Positions 16,372 through 26,338 of a DNA stretch of 64,000 nucleotides are shown here, piece after piece. The stretch's first letter is position 1. Each line of letters starts with the position of its first letter. Origin of the DNA: CAYWMY01 sp046352935 (GTDB taxonomy: Bacteria; Pseudomonadota; Gammaproteobacteria; Steroidobacterales; Steroidobacteraceae); contig JAXMGR010000001.1 of the NCBI GenBank assembly GCA_046352935.1, positions 256,341 through 320,340 of the forward strand, given 5' to 3'. The notes under the pieces are model-generated. The model did not search any database. It was given only the letters and a program-made list of their open reading frames with translations, and was not told the origin of the DNA. The translations under genes and the position numbers were made by a program.

Positions 16372-17292
16372 GTGAGGCTCTCCTACCACGAGGACTACTA
16401 CCTTCCGTTGCCGGAACGCCACCCGTTCCCGATGCGGAAATATCCCCTGCTCCACGCTCTGCTCGCCGCCGAGGGAATTGCGGTGCCGCAGGCGACACTG
16501 CGGCCCGGGGAGATCCCGCTCGAGATCCTGGCCCGCGTTCATACGCCCGAGTACATCGATCGTCTCGCGACGGGGCGCCTGGCGCCGGCCGATCTGCGGC
16601 GTCTCGGTCTGACGTGGTCGCCCATGCTCTGGCGGCGGGCACGCCTGGCCGCGCACGGAACGCTGCTCGCGCTGCACGCGGCGCTCGAAGACGGTATTGC
16701 GGGGAATCTCGCGGGCGGCACACACCACGCCTTCGCGGATCACGGCGAAGGCTATTGCCTGCTCAACGACGTGGCGGTGGCGCTTCGTGCCCTGCTCGAT
16801 GCCGGTGCGATCGGTCGGGCCCTCGTCGTCGATGTCGACGTTCACCAGGGCAATGGCACCGCGGCCATCTTCGAGGCCGAGCCCGCGGTGTTCACCCTGT
16901 CGCTGCACGGCGAACGCAACTACCCGGCCGTCAAGATGCGCTCGAGCCTCGATATCGGATTGCCCGATGGAACGGGCGATGCGGCGTATCTCGACGCCCT
17001 GGGCGAAGGCTGGGATGCCGCGATGTCGGCCGGCCGGCCCGACCTCGTCGTCTACCTGGCCGGTGTGGACCCGGCCGCCGGTGACCGGCTCGGCCGCATG
17101 TGTCTCAGTGAGTGCGGGCTCATGGCGCGCGACCGCTTCGTAGTCGAGAGGGCCCGGGACCGGGGGATTCCGGTGGGCATCGTGCCGGGCGGCGGCTATG
17201 CAGCGACGCCGGAACGCACGGCCTGGCTGCACGCCAACACATTCCGCGTCGCGCGCGAGGTCTTCGACGGCGCAGCGTCCGCGGCGACGTGA
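16372..17292 (+). CDS. Histone deacetylase family (AcuC/HDAC-like) zinc hydrolase
   Basis: 306 residues of the arginase/deacetylase fold. Zn and catalytic residues are visible: GGTHHAFADHGEGYCLLNDV (paired active-site His), VVDVDVHQGNGT (Asp and His zinc ligands), YLAGVDPAAGDRLG (third zinc Asp) and PGGGY (catalytic Tyr). Bacterial members deacetylate acetylated lysine, polyamines or small amides, so the substrate is open. The start is a GTG just before RLSYHEDY, the usual N-terminus of the family; the frame is open far upstream through an antisense gene and was ignored. It is convergent with rpoH, 9 bases from its stop. Confidence 0.87.
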   Translation: MRLSYHEDYYLPLPERHPFPMRKYPLLHALLAAEGIAVPQATLRPGEIPLEILARVHTPEYIDRLATGRLAPADLRRLGLTWSPMLWRRARLAAHGTLLALHAALEDGIAGNLAGGTHHAFADHGEGYCLLNDVAVALRALLDAGAIGRALVVDVDVHQGNGTAAIFEAEPAVFTLSLHGERNYPAVKMRSSLDIGLPDGTGDAAYLDALGEGWDAAMSAGRPDLVVYLAGVDPAAGDRLGRMCLSECGLMARDRFVVERARDRGIPVGIVPGGGYAATPERTAWLHANTFRVAREVFDGAASAAT

Positions 17293-17301
17293 TCCCGCGG
17301 G

Positions 17302-18183
<882 letters not shown>

Positions 18184-18236
18184 CGCTTGAGCTTCCTCCG
18201 TCTGGGTCCCAGCCGTCGGCCGGGACGGGACATACT

Positions 18237-18263
18237 TTAGCACTCGCGGTATTCGAGTGCTAA
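18237..18263. promoter_or_regulatory. CIRCE operator (HrcA site) upstream of rpoH
   Basis: A perfect inverted repeat, TTAGCACTC-N9-GAGTGCTAA, identical to the CIRCE consensus bound by the heat-shock repressor HrcA. It lies 54-80 bases upstream of the rpoH start codon. A possible -35-like TTTACA on the minus strand (18281-18286) would put the operator at or just downstream of the -10/start region, suited to repression. No other gene starts nearby: ftsX ends at 18316. Confidence 0.92.
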
Positions 18264-18315
18264 AGAGCGCGGAAGTTCCCTGTAAAGAACCCTTTATTAT
18301 CAGGCAGTTGGGGTG

Positions 18316-19302
18316 TCAGGCCCGAGGCTCGATCTTGCGCAGGTGGTAGGTTGCCGAGACCCAGGCGCCGAGCCAGCCCAGCGCACTTCCGACGCCGAGG
18401 ACGGCGAGGGCCGCCTGCGCATCGAGGCCGAGTACCTGAAACCCCGATCCGTATTCGGCGGCCAGCCGGGCGACCGGTTCCCGGATCCCGCTAACGGCAA
18501 TGGCCACCGTGGCCCAGGCGACCAGCGCGCCGGCCAGCCCGTACCAGAAACCCGCATACAGGAACGGCCTCCGCACGAACGCGTTGCTGCCGCCCACGAG
18601 TTTGGTCACTTCGATCTCGTCGCGCCGGCTGTTGATGTCCAGGCGGATGGTGTTGCCGACCACCGCCAGCACACCGACGGCGAACAGCGTCGCCGCGACC
18701 TCCACGATCCGGCGCAGGACGTCAAGGATGGCCTGCAGGCGCCGCACCCAGGCCGTGTCGACCTGCACGACATCGACGCGCTTGATCGAGCGCAGGTCCC
18801 CCGCCAGGCCGTCGACGGCGACGGGGCCGTCGAAGCCCCGGGCCGGGCGCACGATGATCGCGAACGGCAGCGGGTTGTTCTGAAGCGCCTTCAGCGCATC
18901 GCCGAAGCCCGACAGCCGCTTGAATTCCTCGAGTCCCTCGTCGGGCGTGACGAGACGCGCCTCGCCCACGTCGTCGCGGGCGGCGATCTCGTCGGTGATC
19001 CTGCGCGCGTCCGCTGCACCGGCCCCGGTGTCCAGGTAGACCGACAACTGCACGGTCTCCTCGAAATTGGCCGTCACCGAACGGGCATTCGCCACGATCA
19101 GGTGCAGGCAGGCGGGCAGCGCCAGCGCGAGGCCGATCACCGCAACCGTCAGGGTCGTGGAGAAGGGCTGCCGGACGAGGCGACCGAGCGAGGCGACCAG
19201 TGTCTGCGCATGGCGTTCGAGCCAGGTACCCAGAGCGTCCCGGAAGCTGCGTGCGCTGACTGCGGGGCGCGCGCCCGCGAGTACTTCAGGCAGCTCGTCC
19301 AT
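18316..19302 (-). CDS. ftsX: Cell division ABC transporter membrane protein FtsX
   Basis: 328 residues. An N-terminal cytosolic segment precedes the first helix (TTLTVAVIGLALALPACLHL). The periplasmic extracellular domain, with VQLSVYLDTG, follows. The C-terminal three helices contain NTIRLDINSRRDEIEVTKLV then GGSNAFVRRPFLYAGFWYGL, the FtsX/MacB-type permease core. With FtsE it activates peptidoglycan hydrolases through EnvC at the septum. The start overlaps the end of ftsE by 17 bases. Confidence 0.95.
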   Translation of the reverse strand: MDELPEVLAGARPAVSARSFRDALGTWLERHAQTLVASLGRLVRQPFSTTLTVAVIGLALALPACLHLIVANARSVTANFEETVQLSVYLDTGAGAADARRITDEIAARDDVGEARLVTPDEGLEEFKRLSGFGDALKALQNNPLPFAIIVRPARGFDGPVAVDGLAGDLRSIKRVDVVQVDTAWVRRLQAILDVLRRIVEVAATLFAVGVLAVVGNTIRLDINSRRDEIEVTKLVGGSNAFVRRPFLYAGFWYGLAGALVAWATVAIAVSGIREPVARLAAEYGSGFQVLGLDAQAALAVLGVGSALGWLGAWVSATYHLRKIEPRA

Positions 19303-19956
19303 CCGGCTCCTCCGCGAGGTGTCCCTGCTCGATGTGGATGCGTCGCAGCCCCATGCGGTCGATGAGGTGCACGTCGTGCGTCGCGATCACGACGGTGACA
19401 CCGACGTCGTTGAAACGACGGAACAGGTTCATGACCTCCAGTGCGAGATCCGGGTCGAGATTGCCGGTCGGCTCGTCCGCGATCAGCAGCGGCGGCTTCG
19501 CGATGACCGCCCGCGCGATGCCGACGCGTTGCTGCTCCCCCGCAGAGAGCTCGATGGGCAGATTGGCCTCCCGGCCGAGGAGCCCGACCTGATCGAGCGC
19601 TGCGCGGACGCGGCGGTCCATCTCCCGCCGTGGAACTCCCGCGATCGCGAGCGGCAGCGCGACGTTGTCGTAGACGGGTCGTTCCGCCAGCAGCTTGTTG
19701 TCCTGGAACACGACGCCGATCTGGCGCCTGTAGAGCGGGATGCCCCGCGGCCGCACGGTGGCGGTGTCGTGGCCGCCGACGACCACCTTGCCGCGAGTCG
19801 GACGCTCCAGCAGTGCGATGAGCTTGAGCACAGTGCTCTTGCCGGCTCCGGAGTGCCCTGTCAGGAACGCCATCTCCCCCGTGCCGATCTCGATGGACAG
19901 ACCCGCGAGGGCCTCGCGGCCGTTGGGGTAGCGCTTGTGAACGTCCTGGAAGCTGA

Positions 19957-19960
<4 letters not shown>
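19286..19960 (-). CDS. ftsE: Cell division ATP-binding protein FtsE
   Basis: 224 residues, close to E. coli FtsE (222). Walker A GHSGAGKSTVLKL, Q-loop VFQDNKLL, signature LSAGEQQRVGIARAV, Walker B LLIADEPTGNLDPDL, His switch ATHDVHLID. It powers the FtsEX complex with FtsX. It sits between ftsY (4-base ATGA overlap) and ftsX in a coupled operon. Confidence 0.96.
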
Positions 19961-20922
<962 letters not shown>

Positions 20923-20995
20923 GCTGACTTTCCGTGACAGGCCCGCATTCTATCCGCAAGGGCCGGCACCGCAGCAGTTCCGCGGGGATGTCGCT

Positions 20996-21730
20996 ATGAT
21001 CCGCGGCGCCATGCGGACACGAGGCCGGTTCTCCGAGGGGTCGGGCGATGCTACGCGCGGGAGGCGCGCGGCCCGTCCGCCGTCGAAGGGCGGGCGCCGT
21101 GGAACAGCAGCGGCCAGTACCGTGCGGATCATCGGCGGTGAATGGCGCGGGCGTCGCCTGCGTTTCCCCGATGTCGCGGGCCTGAGGCCGACGCCGGACC
21201 GCGTCCGCGAAACCCTGTTCAACTGGCTCGCGCCGGTCCTGCGCGGCGCGCGATGCCTCGATCTCTTTGCCGGCAGCGGCGCGCTCGGATTCGAGGCGCT
21301 GTCACGTGGCGCCGCGGCTGTGACGCTGGTCGAGCGGGACCGGCACGCCGCTGCGGCGCTGCGCGTCGCGGCGGCGGAACTCGGTGCGGGGACGCGGGCC
21401 TCGATCGTCGAGGGACGTGCGCAGGACTTCCTGGTGACCTGCGGGGCGGGCTTCGACATCGTGTTCCTCGATCCGCCCTTCGACACCCACGCGCTTCCCG
21501 GAATCATCGCCGCGCTCGCCGGTCGCGGCCTGCCCGGCCCCGGAGGCCATGTCTATCTCGAGGCGCCCGCGGCGGAGGCGCTGCCAGCGCTGCCACCGGG
21601 CTGGCGGCTGCACCGTTCGGGCCGCGCGGGCCTGGTGGGCTATCATCTGGTGGCCTGTTCCGGCGCGGAATCGGTCGACTTCGCGACCACACACGATACC
21701 CGGACAGGCTCCTGGAGGAAGCCAGCGTGA
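20996..21730 (+). CDS. rsmD: 16S rRNA (guanine966-N2)-methyltransferase RsmD
   Basis: 244 residues. After a basic N-terminal extension of about 40 residues it has VRIIGGEWRGRRLRFPDVAG and LRPTPDRVRETLFNWL, then the SAM site CLDLFAGSGALGFEALSRGA and the catalytic motif FLDPPFD. It methylates G966 of 16S rRNA. The ATG at 20996 is preceded by GGGGATGTCGCT; a second ATG at 21011 is an alternative. The gene is divergent from ftsY, as in many gammaproteobacteria, and its stop overlaps the GTG of coaD. Confidence 0.92.
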   Translation: MIRGAMRTRGRFSEGSGDATRGRRAARPPSKGGRRGTAAASTVRIIGGEWRGRRLRFPDVAGLRPTPDRVRETLFNWLAPVLRGARCLDLFAGSGALGFEALSRGAAAVTLVERDRHAAAALRVAAAELGAGTRASIVEGRAQDFLVTCGAGFDIVFLDPPFDTHALPGIIAALAGRGLPGPGGHVYLEAPAAEALPALPPGWRLHRSGRAGLVGYHLVACSGAESVDFATTHDTRTGSWRKPA

Positions 21731-22245
21731 CCAGCAAGCGCAACGTCCTGTACCCGGGGACCTTCGATCCCATCACCAACGGACATCACGACCTGTTGCG
21801 GCGCGCCGCCGGCATCTTCGATCGCGTGGTCGTGGCGGTCGCGGCGAACCCCAACAAGGCGCCGATGTTCTCGATCGAGAAGCGCGTCGACATGGCGCGG
21901 CGCGTGGTGCGCGACCTCCCGAACGTCGAGGTCCGGGGCTATGCGGTGCTGACCGCGGAATTCGCTCGTGAGTGCGGATGCGGTGTCGTGCTGCGGGGGC
22001 TTCGGGCGGTCTCCGACTTCGAGTTCGAGTTCCAGCTGTCGAACATGAACCGCCACATCGCGCGCGAGATCGAGACGATGTTCCTGACGCCGCAGGAACA
22101 GTTCACGTTCATCTCCTCGACCCTGGTGCGCGAGATCGCCACGCTGGGAGGGGACGTGTCCGAGTTCGTTCATCCGCTCGTGGCGGAGGAACTCGCCCAG
22201 CGCGCGCCGATGTTCCGCAAGGCGCCCCTGACCCCGCTGCCGTGA
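21727..22245 (+). CDS. coaD: Phosphopantetheine adenylyltransferase CoaD
   Basis: 172 residues starting at a GTG overlapping the rsmD stop. The nucleotidyltransferase motif is YPGTFDPITNGHHDLLRRA (T-x-G-H), followed by RGLRAVSDFEFEFQLSNMNR and the C-terminal FISSTLVREIATLGGDVSEF (ISSTxVRE). It converts 4'-phosphopantetheine and ATP to dephospho-CoA, the penultimate step of CoA synthesis. The window also encodes CoaBC at 26,339. The stop overlaps the GTG of the following ggt, so rsmD-coaD-ggt appear coupled. Confidence 0.96.
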   Translation: MTSKRNVLYPGTFDPITNGHHDLLRRAAGIFDRVVVAVAANPNKAPMFSIEKRVDMARRVVRDLPNVEVRGYAVLTAEFARECGCGVVLRGLRAVSDFEFEFQLSNMNRHIAREIETMFLTPQEQFTFISSTLVREIATLGGDVSEFVHPLVAEELAQRAPMFRKAPLTPLP

Positions 22246-23936
22246 TTCCCGTCCTGCGCGTCCGCTGGTTCGCTTTCGCGACGGCGGCGCTGCTGTGCGT
22301 CGCCACGGCAGTGGCCGGCGCCGCGACGCGCGTACCCGGGCGTGACGCCATCGCGAGCGCCCATCCGCTCGCGACTGCTGCCGGCCGCGAGATCCTGGCC
22401 GCGGGAGGGAATGCGTTCGATGCCGCCGTCGCGGTTGCCGCGGCGCTCGCCGTGGTCGAGCCGAGCGGTTCGGGGCTCGGCGGGGGTGGCTTCTTCCTGC
22501 TGCACCGGGCCCGCGACGGGCGGCAGGTCGTCGTTGATGCGCGGGAGACCGCGCCGCTGCGGGCAACGCGCGACATGTATCTCGACTCCGCCGGCATGCC
22601 GGTCGCGGCGGCGTCGACCGACGGCCCGCTTGCTGCGGCGATTCCCGGTGAGCCGGCCGCTTTCGAGCACCTCGCGCGCCGGTACGGCCGCCTGCCACTC
22701 GCACGCAGCCTCGCGCCGGCCATCAGGCTCGCGCGCGAGGGCTTCGCGATCGACGAACGACTCGCGATGGGCCTGCGCATCCGCCGGGATGCGCTGCGCC
22801 GCTCGCCCGAGGCGGCGCGCGTCTTCCTGGTCGGGGACGTGGCTCCGGAGCCGGGGTACCGGCTGCGGCAGCCGGAACTCGCGACGGTGCTCGAGGCGAT
22901 GGCCGCGCAGGGTTCGCGTGCCTTTTATTCCGGCCCCGTGGCTTCGAAGCTGGTCGCGTCCGTGCAGGCGGGCGGCGGCATCTGGACGCTGGAGGATCTC
23001 GCAGGCTACCGCGTGATCGAACGGCAGCCGCTCGTCGGTGACTATCGCAACCATCGCATCGTGTCCGTGCCGCCTCCTTCGTCCGGGGGGCTCGGACTCA
23101 TCGGCGCGCTGAATGTGCTGTCCGGGTTCGAACTCGATCGCGTGGGCTCTGTCACGCGTACGCATCTCGTCGTCGAGGCGCTGCGTCGCACGTTCCGCGA
23201 CCGTGCCGAACTGCTGGGCGACCCGGCCTTCGTCGCGATGCCGCTCGCGCGGCTGCTGCATCCTTACTATGCCGACGGGTTGCGCGTTGCGATCCGTCCC
23301 GATCGCGCGCTGCCCTCGACGGCACTCGCTGGTCACGTCGGCGATACCGCACAGGGATCCGAGACCACGCATTTCTCGATTCTCGATCGCGCCGGCAACC
23401 GCGTCGCCGCCACGATTTCGCTCAATCAGTGGTTCGGATCCGGCTGGGTCGTTCCGGGCACGGGCGTGCTGCTCAACAACACGATAGACGATTTCGCGAT
23501 CAAGGCGGGTGTGCCCAATCTCTATGGCCTCATCGGCACCGCCGCCAACGCCATCGAGCCCGGCAAGCGACCGCTGTCGTCGATGACGCCCGCTTTCATC
23601 GAGGGCGATGACGGCGTGATGATCGTCGGCACGCCCGGTGGCAGCCGTATCATCAGCATGGTCCTGCTCGCGACGCTCGACCGTATCGCGGGCCGGACGG
23701 CGCGCGAGATCGTCGCGGCACCGCGCTTCCATCACCAGTACTGGCCCGACATCGTGCAGTACGAGCCGGGTGCGATCGGAGATGCCGATGCCGCGGCTCT
23801 CGGCGCGCTCGGGCACCGGCTCGTCCCGGCGCGCATGCCCTGGGGGAACCTGCAGGTGGTCACCTGGGATTTTGCGAGTGGCGCGGTCGAGGCTGCGTCG
23901 GACCCGCGGGGCAAGGGCGCAGGTCAGGTCTACTAG
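22242..23936 (+). CDS. ggt: Gamma-glutamyltransferase
   Basis: 564 residues with an N-terminal signal peptide (FAFATAALLCVATAVAGA). The family start is IASAHPLATAAGREILAAGG then NAFDAAVAVAAAL. The autoprocessing and catalytic Thr lies in QGSETTHFSILDRAGN, where the proenzyme is cleaved before the second Thr. The gamma-glutamyl binding region is RPLSSMTPAFI followed by GTPGGSRIISMVLL. It is a periplasmic Ntn hydrolase that cleaves gamma-glutamyl bonds of glutathione and transfers the group to acceptors or water. Its GTG start overlaps the coaD stop. Confidence 0.94.
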   Translation: MIPVLRVRWFAFATAALLCVATAVAGAATRVPGRDAIASAHPLATAAGREILAAGGNAFDAAVAVAAALAVVEPSGSGLGGGGFFLLHRARDGRQVVVDARETAPLRATRDMYLDSAGMPVAAASTDGPLAAAIPGEPAAFEHLARRYGRLPLARSLAPAIRLAREGFAIDERLAMGLRIRRDALRRSPEAARVFLVGDVAPEPGYRLRQPELATVLEAMAAQGSRAFYSGPVASKLVASVQAGGGIWTLEDLAGYRVIERQPLVGDYRNHRIVSVPPPSSGGLGLIGALNVLSGFELDRVGSVTRTHLVVEALRRTFRDRAELLGDPAFVAMPLARLLHPYYADGLRVAIRPDRALPSTALAGHVGDTAQGSETTHFSILDRAGNRVAATISLNQWFGSGWVVPGTGVLLNNTIDDFAIKAGVPNLYGLIGTAANAIEPGKRPLSSMTPAFIEGDDGVMIVGTPGGSRIISMVLLATLDRIAGRTAREIVAAPRFHHQYWPDIVQYEPGAIGDADAAALGALGHRLVPARMPWGNLQVVTWDFASGAVEAASDPRGKGAGQVY

Positions 23937-23977
23937 CGCGCCATCGCGGTAGCGAGCTCACGTGCAACACCCGGGGC

Positions 23978-23992
23978 GGCTCCGGGGGAGCC
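23978..23992. terminator. Short hairpin between convergent ggt and mutM
   Basis: GGCTCC-GGG-GGAGCC, a 6-bp GC stem with a 3-base loop in the 91-base gap between the convergent ggt and mutM stops. No T-run follows on either strand, so it is at best a weak bidirectional terminator. Confidence 0.3.
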
Positions 23993-24027
23993 CGGGACGG
24001 GTCGTCGGTTCCCCGGCCGGTTCCGCC

Positions 24028-24843
24028 TCATTTCTGGCAGGTCGGGCAGAAGTAGGTGGATCGCTGCCCCTGCGTGATCTGGCGCACCGGCGTGTGGCAT
24101 CTGCGGCAGGGCTGGCCCGCACGCTCGTAGACGAACAGCCGCTGGCGGAAATATCCGGGCATGCCGTCGGCACCGACATAGTCCCGCAGGGTCGTACCGC
24201 CGACGCGGATGGCTTCCGTGAGTACGTCCCGGATGGACTGCGCCAGCTGCCGCATGCGCTCGCGGCTGACGCGGCCCGCCGCGAGCGTGGGCCGGATCCC
24301 GGCCCGGAACAGCGCTTCGCTGGCGTAGATGTTGCCGACGCCCACGACGACCGCCGCGTTCATGACGAACAGCTTGATCGCCACGCGGCGGCCGCGCGCG
24401 CGCCGCCAGAGATGATCGCCGTCGAAGCCGGCCGCGAGTGGCTCGGGCCCGAGGCCGGCGAGCAGCGGGTGGGCGAGGGCATCTCCGGTCGTGAAATGCA
24501 GGCTGCCGAAGCGACGCGGGTCGTTGAAGCGCAGCGCCCGGCCGGAATCGAGCAGCAGGTCGACGTGATCGTGCGGCAGCAGCGGTGTCGAAGGATCGAC
24601 CACCCGCAGGCTGCCCGACATCCCGAGGTGGATGATCAGCGTGCCGCGGTCCGTGTGCAGCAACAGGTACTTGGCGCGTCGCGCCGTACGCTCGATGCGT
24701 GCACCGACGAGCTGGCCGCGGAAGCCGCGCGGCAGGTGCCAGCGCAGGCGATGCTCACGCACGACGACGTCGTCGATGCGCCGGCCGTCGACGTGCGGCG
24801 CGATGCCGCGGCGGGTGGTTTCGACTTCGGGAAGCTCGGGCAC
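24028..24843 (-). CDS. mutM: Formamidopyrimidine-DNA glycosylase (Fpg)
   Basis: 271 residues, the typical length. The N-terminal catalytic PELPEVETTRRGI (Pro1 and Glu2 after Met removal), the void-filling region with HLGMSGSL, and FNDPRRFG are present. The C-terminal zinc finger is CRRCHTPVRQITQGQRSTYF then CPTCQK. It removes 8-oxoguanine and cleaves the abasic site. It lies downstream of rpmB-rpmG on the same strand, with a terminator-like hairpin between rpmG and mutM. Confidence 0.97.
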   Translation of the reverse strand: MPELPEVETTRRGIAPHVDGRRIDDVVVREHRLRWHLPRGFRGQLVGARIERTARRAKYLLLHTDRGTLIIHLGMSGSLRVVDPSTPLLPHDHVDLLLDSGRALRFNDPRRFGSLHFTTGDALAHPLLAGLGPEPLAAGFDGDHLWRRARGRRVAIKLFVMNAAVVVGVGNIYASEALFRAGIRPTLAAGRVSRERMRQLAQSIRDVLTEAIRVGGTTLRDYVGADGMPGYFRQRLFVYERAGQPCRRCHTPVRQITQGQRSTYFCPTCQK

Positions 24844-24850
24844 AGACGAA

Positions 24851-24872
24851 GAACCCGCCGGGCGGCGGGTTC
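24851..24872 (-). terminator. Hairpin between rpmG and mutM
   Basis: A 9-bp perfect stem, GAACCCGCC (24851-24859) and GGCGGGTTC (24864-24872), with a 4-base loop, lies 7 bases after the rpmG stop and 7 bases before the mutM ATG. On the minus strand it is followed by TTCGTCTG. It probably attenuates readthrough from the abundant ribosomal-protein message into mutM. Confidence 0.6.
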
Positions 24873-24879
24873 GATCGGG

Positions 24880-25035
24880 TCACTTGATCTTGGCTTCCTT
24901 GTAAGCCACGTGCTTGCGCACCACCGGGTCGAATTTCTGCACTTCCATCTTCTCGGGATGGAGGCGCTTGTTCTTGGTGGTGGTGTAGAAGTGGCCGGTG
25001 CCGGCGGTGGACAGCAGCTTGATCTTGTCGCGCAT
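24880..25035 (-). CDS. rpmG: 50S ribosomal protein L33
   Basis: 51 residues, MRDKIKLLSTAGTGHFYTTT then KNKRLHPEKMEVQKFDPVVR then KHVAYKEAKIK, a complete L33 of the zinc-free (C-minus) type since no CxxC is present. It directly follows rpmB (28-base gap), the conserved rpmBG operon. Confidence 0.96.
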   Translation of the reverse strand: MRDKIKLLSTAGTGHFYTTTKNKRLHPEKMEVQKFDPVVRKHVAYKEAKIK

Positions 25036-25063
25036 GACGGGATCCTGGAAGTGTGTTGCGGGC

Positions 25064-25300
25064 TCAGACGTTCTGGCCGGCGGCGCGCAGGTCGGCGAGC
25101 ACGGCCTCGATGCCGTTCTTCTCGATGGTGCGCAGGCCGCGGGTCGAGACGCGCAGGGTCACCCAGCGCTTCTCGCTCTCCACCCAGAACCGCTGGTTGT
25201 GCAGGTTCGGCAGGAAGCGGCGACGCTTCTTGATGTTCGAATGCGAAACCTTGTTGCCGGTGGCCGGACCCTTGCCGGTGACCTGACAGACTCGGGACAT
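25064..25300 (-). CDS. rpmB: 50S ribosomal protein L28
   Basis: 78 residues, beginning MSRVCQVTGKGPATGNKVSH then SNIKKRRRFLPNLHNQRFWV, ending GLRTIEKNGIEAVLADLRAA followed by GQNV. Length and sequence are typical of proteobacterial L28. It is first in rpmB-rpmG. The upstream 219 bases to the radC stop (25301-25519) hold its promoter presumably, but I see no convincing -35/-10 pair and no other gene there. Confidence 0.96.
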   Translation of the reverse strand: MSRVCQVTGKGPATGNKVSHSNIKKRRRFLPNLHNQRFWVESEKRWVTLRVSTRGLRTIEKNGIEAVLADLRAAGQNV

Positions 25301-25519
25301 GGTCGTTTCCTCAACAGCTGGCGCCGCCCACGGCGGGCGCCCGGTCCAAAAGGGCCGCGTATTAGACCAGCGCACGGGGGGCGGAAGCAACACCCGGGTC
25401 GCTTCGGAGCCGGAGCCGACGCCTGTCCGGGCTGGCCGGGGGGCGCGATGGTCGCCGGCGACCCTGCCGGACACGGACCGATCAGGCCCGCACGGACGGC
25501 CGGCGTCTTCCAGGGGGTC

Positions 25520-26194
25520 TCACAGCAGGCCACGTTCGGCCAGCGAAATGCAGGTTCCATCCCCGACGATCAGGTGGTCCAGCACGCGGATGTCGACCAG
25601 GGCCAGGGCATCCCGCAGCCGGGCCGTGATGAGTTCATCGGCCTGGCTGGGCTCGGCGTTCCCTGATGGGTGATTGTGCGCCAGGATCACGGCCGCCGCG
25701 TTGCGTGCGAGGGCATCACGGACCACCTCGCGCGGGTGCACGCTCGCGCCATCGATCGTGCCGCGGAACAGCTCCTCGAATGCGATGAGCCGGTGACGGT
25801 TGTCCAGGAACAGGCAGCAGAAGACCTCGTACGGTCGGTCGCGCAGCTGCGCGTTGAGGAAGGTCCGGGTGGAGCGCGGACTCTCGAGCGCCACCCCCGC
25901 GCGCAGCACCTCCAGGTGATGGCGCCGCGCCAGTTCCAGGGCCGCGCGCAGCTCCGCGTAGCGCGCCGGGCCGACTCCGCGGTGGCTGCAGAGCGCGGCC
26001 TGGTCGGCGGCCAGCAGCCCGCGCAACGAGCGGAACTCGACCAGCAGCTGTCGCGCGAGGTCGACCGCGGTCAGCCCGCGCGGGCCCTGACGCAGCAGCA
26101 GGGCGAGCAGTTCAGCCTCCGTCAGCGTATCCGCGCCGCGGGCCAGGAGCTTCTCGCGGGGTCGTTCTGCCCGCGGCCAGTCGCTTATCCTCAT
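25520..26194 (-). CDS. radC: RadC/JAB-domain (MPN+) protein
   Basis: 224 residues. The N-terminal helix-hairpin-helix region includes RPREKLLARGADTLTEAELL and GVGPARYAELRAALELARR. The C-terminal JAMM metal-protease motif is intact: FRGTIDGASVHPREVVRDAL then AVILAHNHPSGNAEPSQAD (His-x-His, Ser, Asp). Despite the name, a DNA-repair role was not upheld in E. coli and the true substrate is unknown. It diverges from coaBC, as in most gammaproteobacteria. Confidence 0.93.
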   Translation of the reverse strand: MRISDWPRAERPREKLLARGADTLTEAELLALLLRQGPRGLTAVDLARQLLVEFRSLRGLLAADQAALCSHRGVGPARYAELRAALELARRHHLEVLRAGVALESPRSTRTFLNAQLRDRPYEVFCCLFLDNRHRLIAFEELFRGTIDGASVHPREVVRDALARNAAAVILAHNHPSGNAEPSQADELITARLRDALALVDIRVLDHLIVGDGTCISLAERGLL

Positions 26195-26338
26195 GCGGTG
26201 TCCTCCGTCCGCCAGTGTTCGCCAGGGGACGGAGCGGGTGGGTGGCGAAATCCGTTCCGAACGACGAGAAACGCATGTCCAGAGAACCCGCGGTTATGCG
26301 GATTTGGACTGGCCGGGGGGGCACGCAATAATGAGCCG

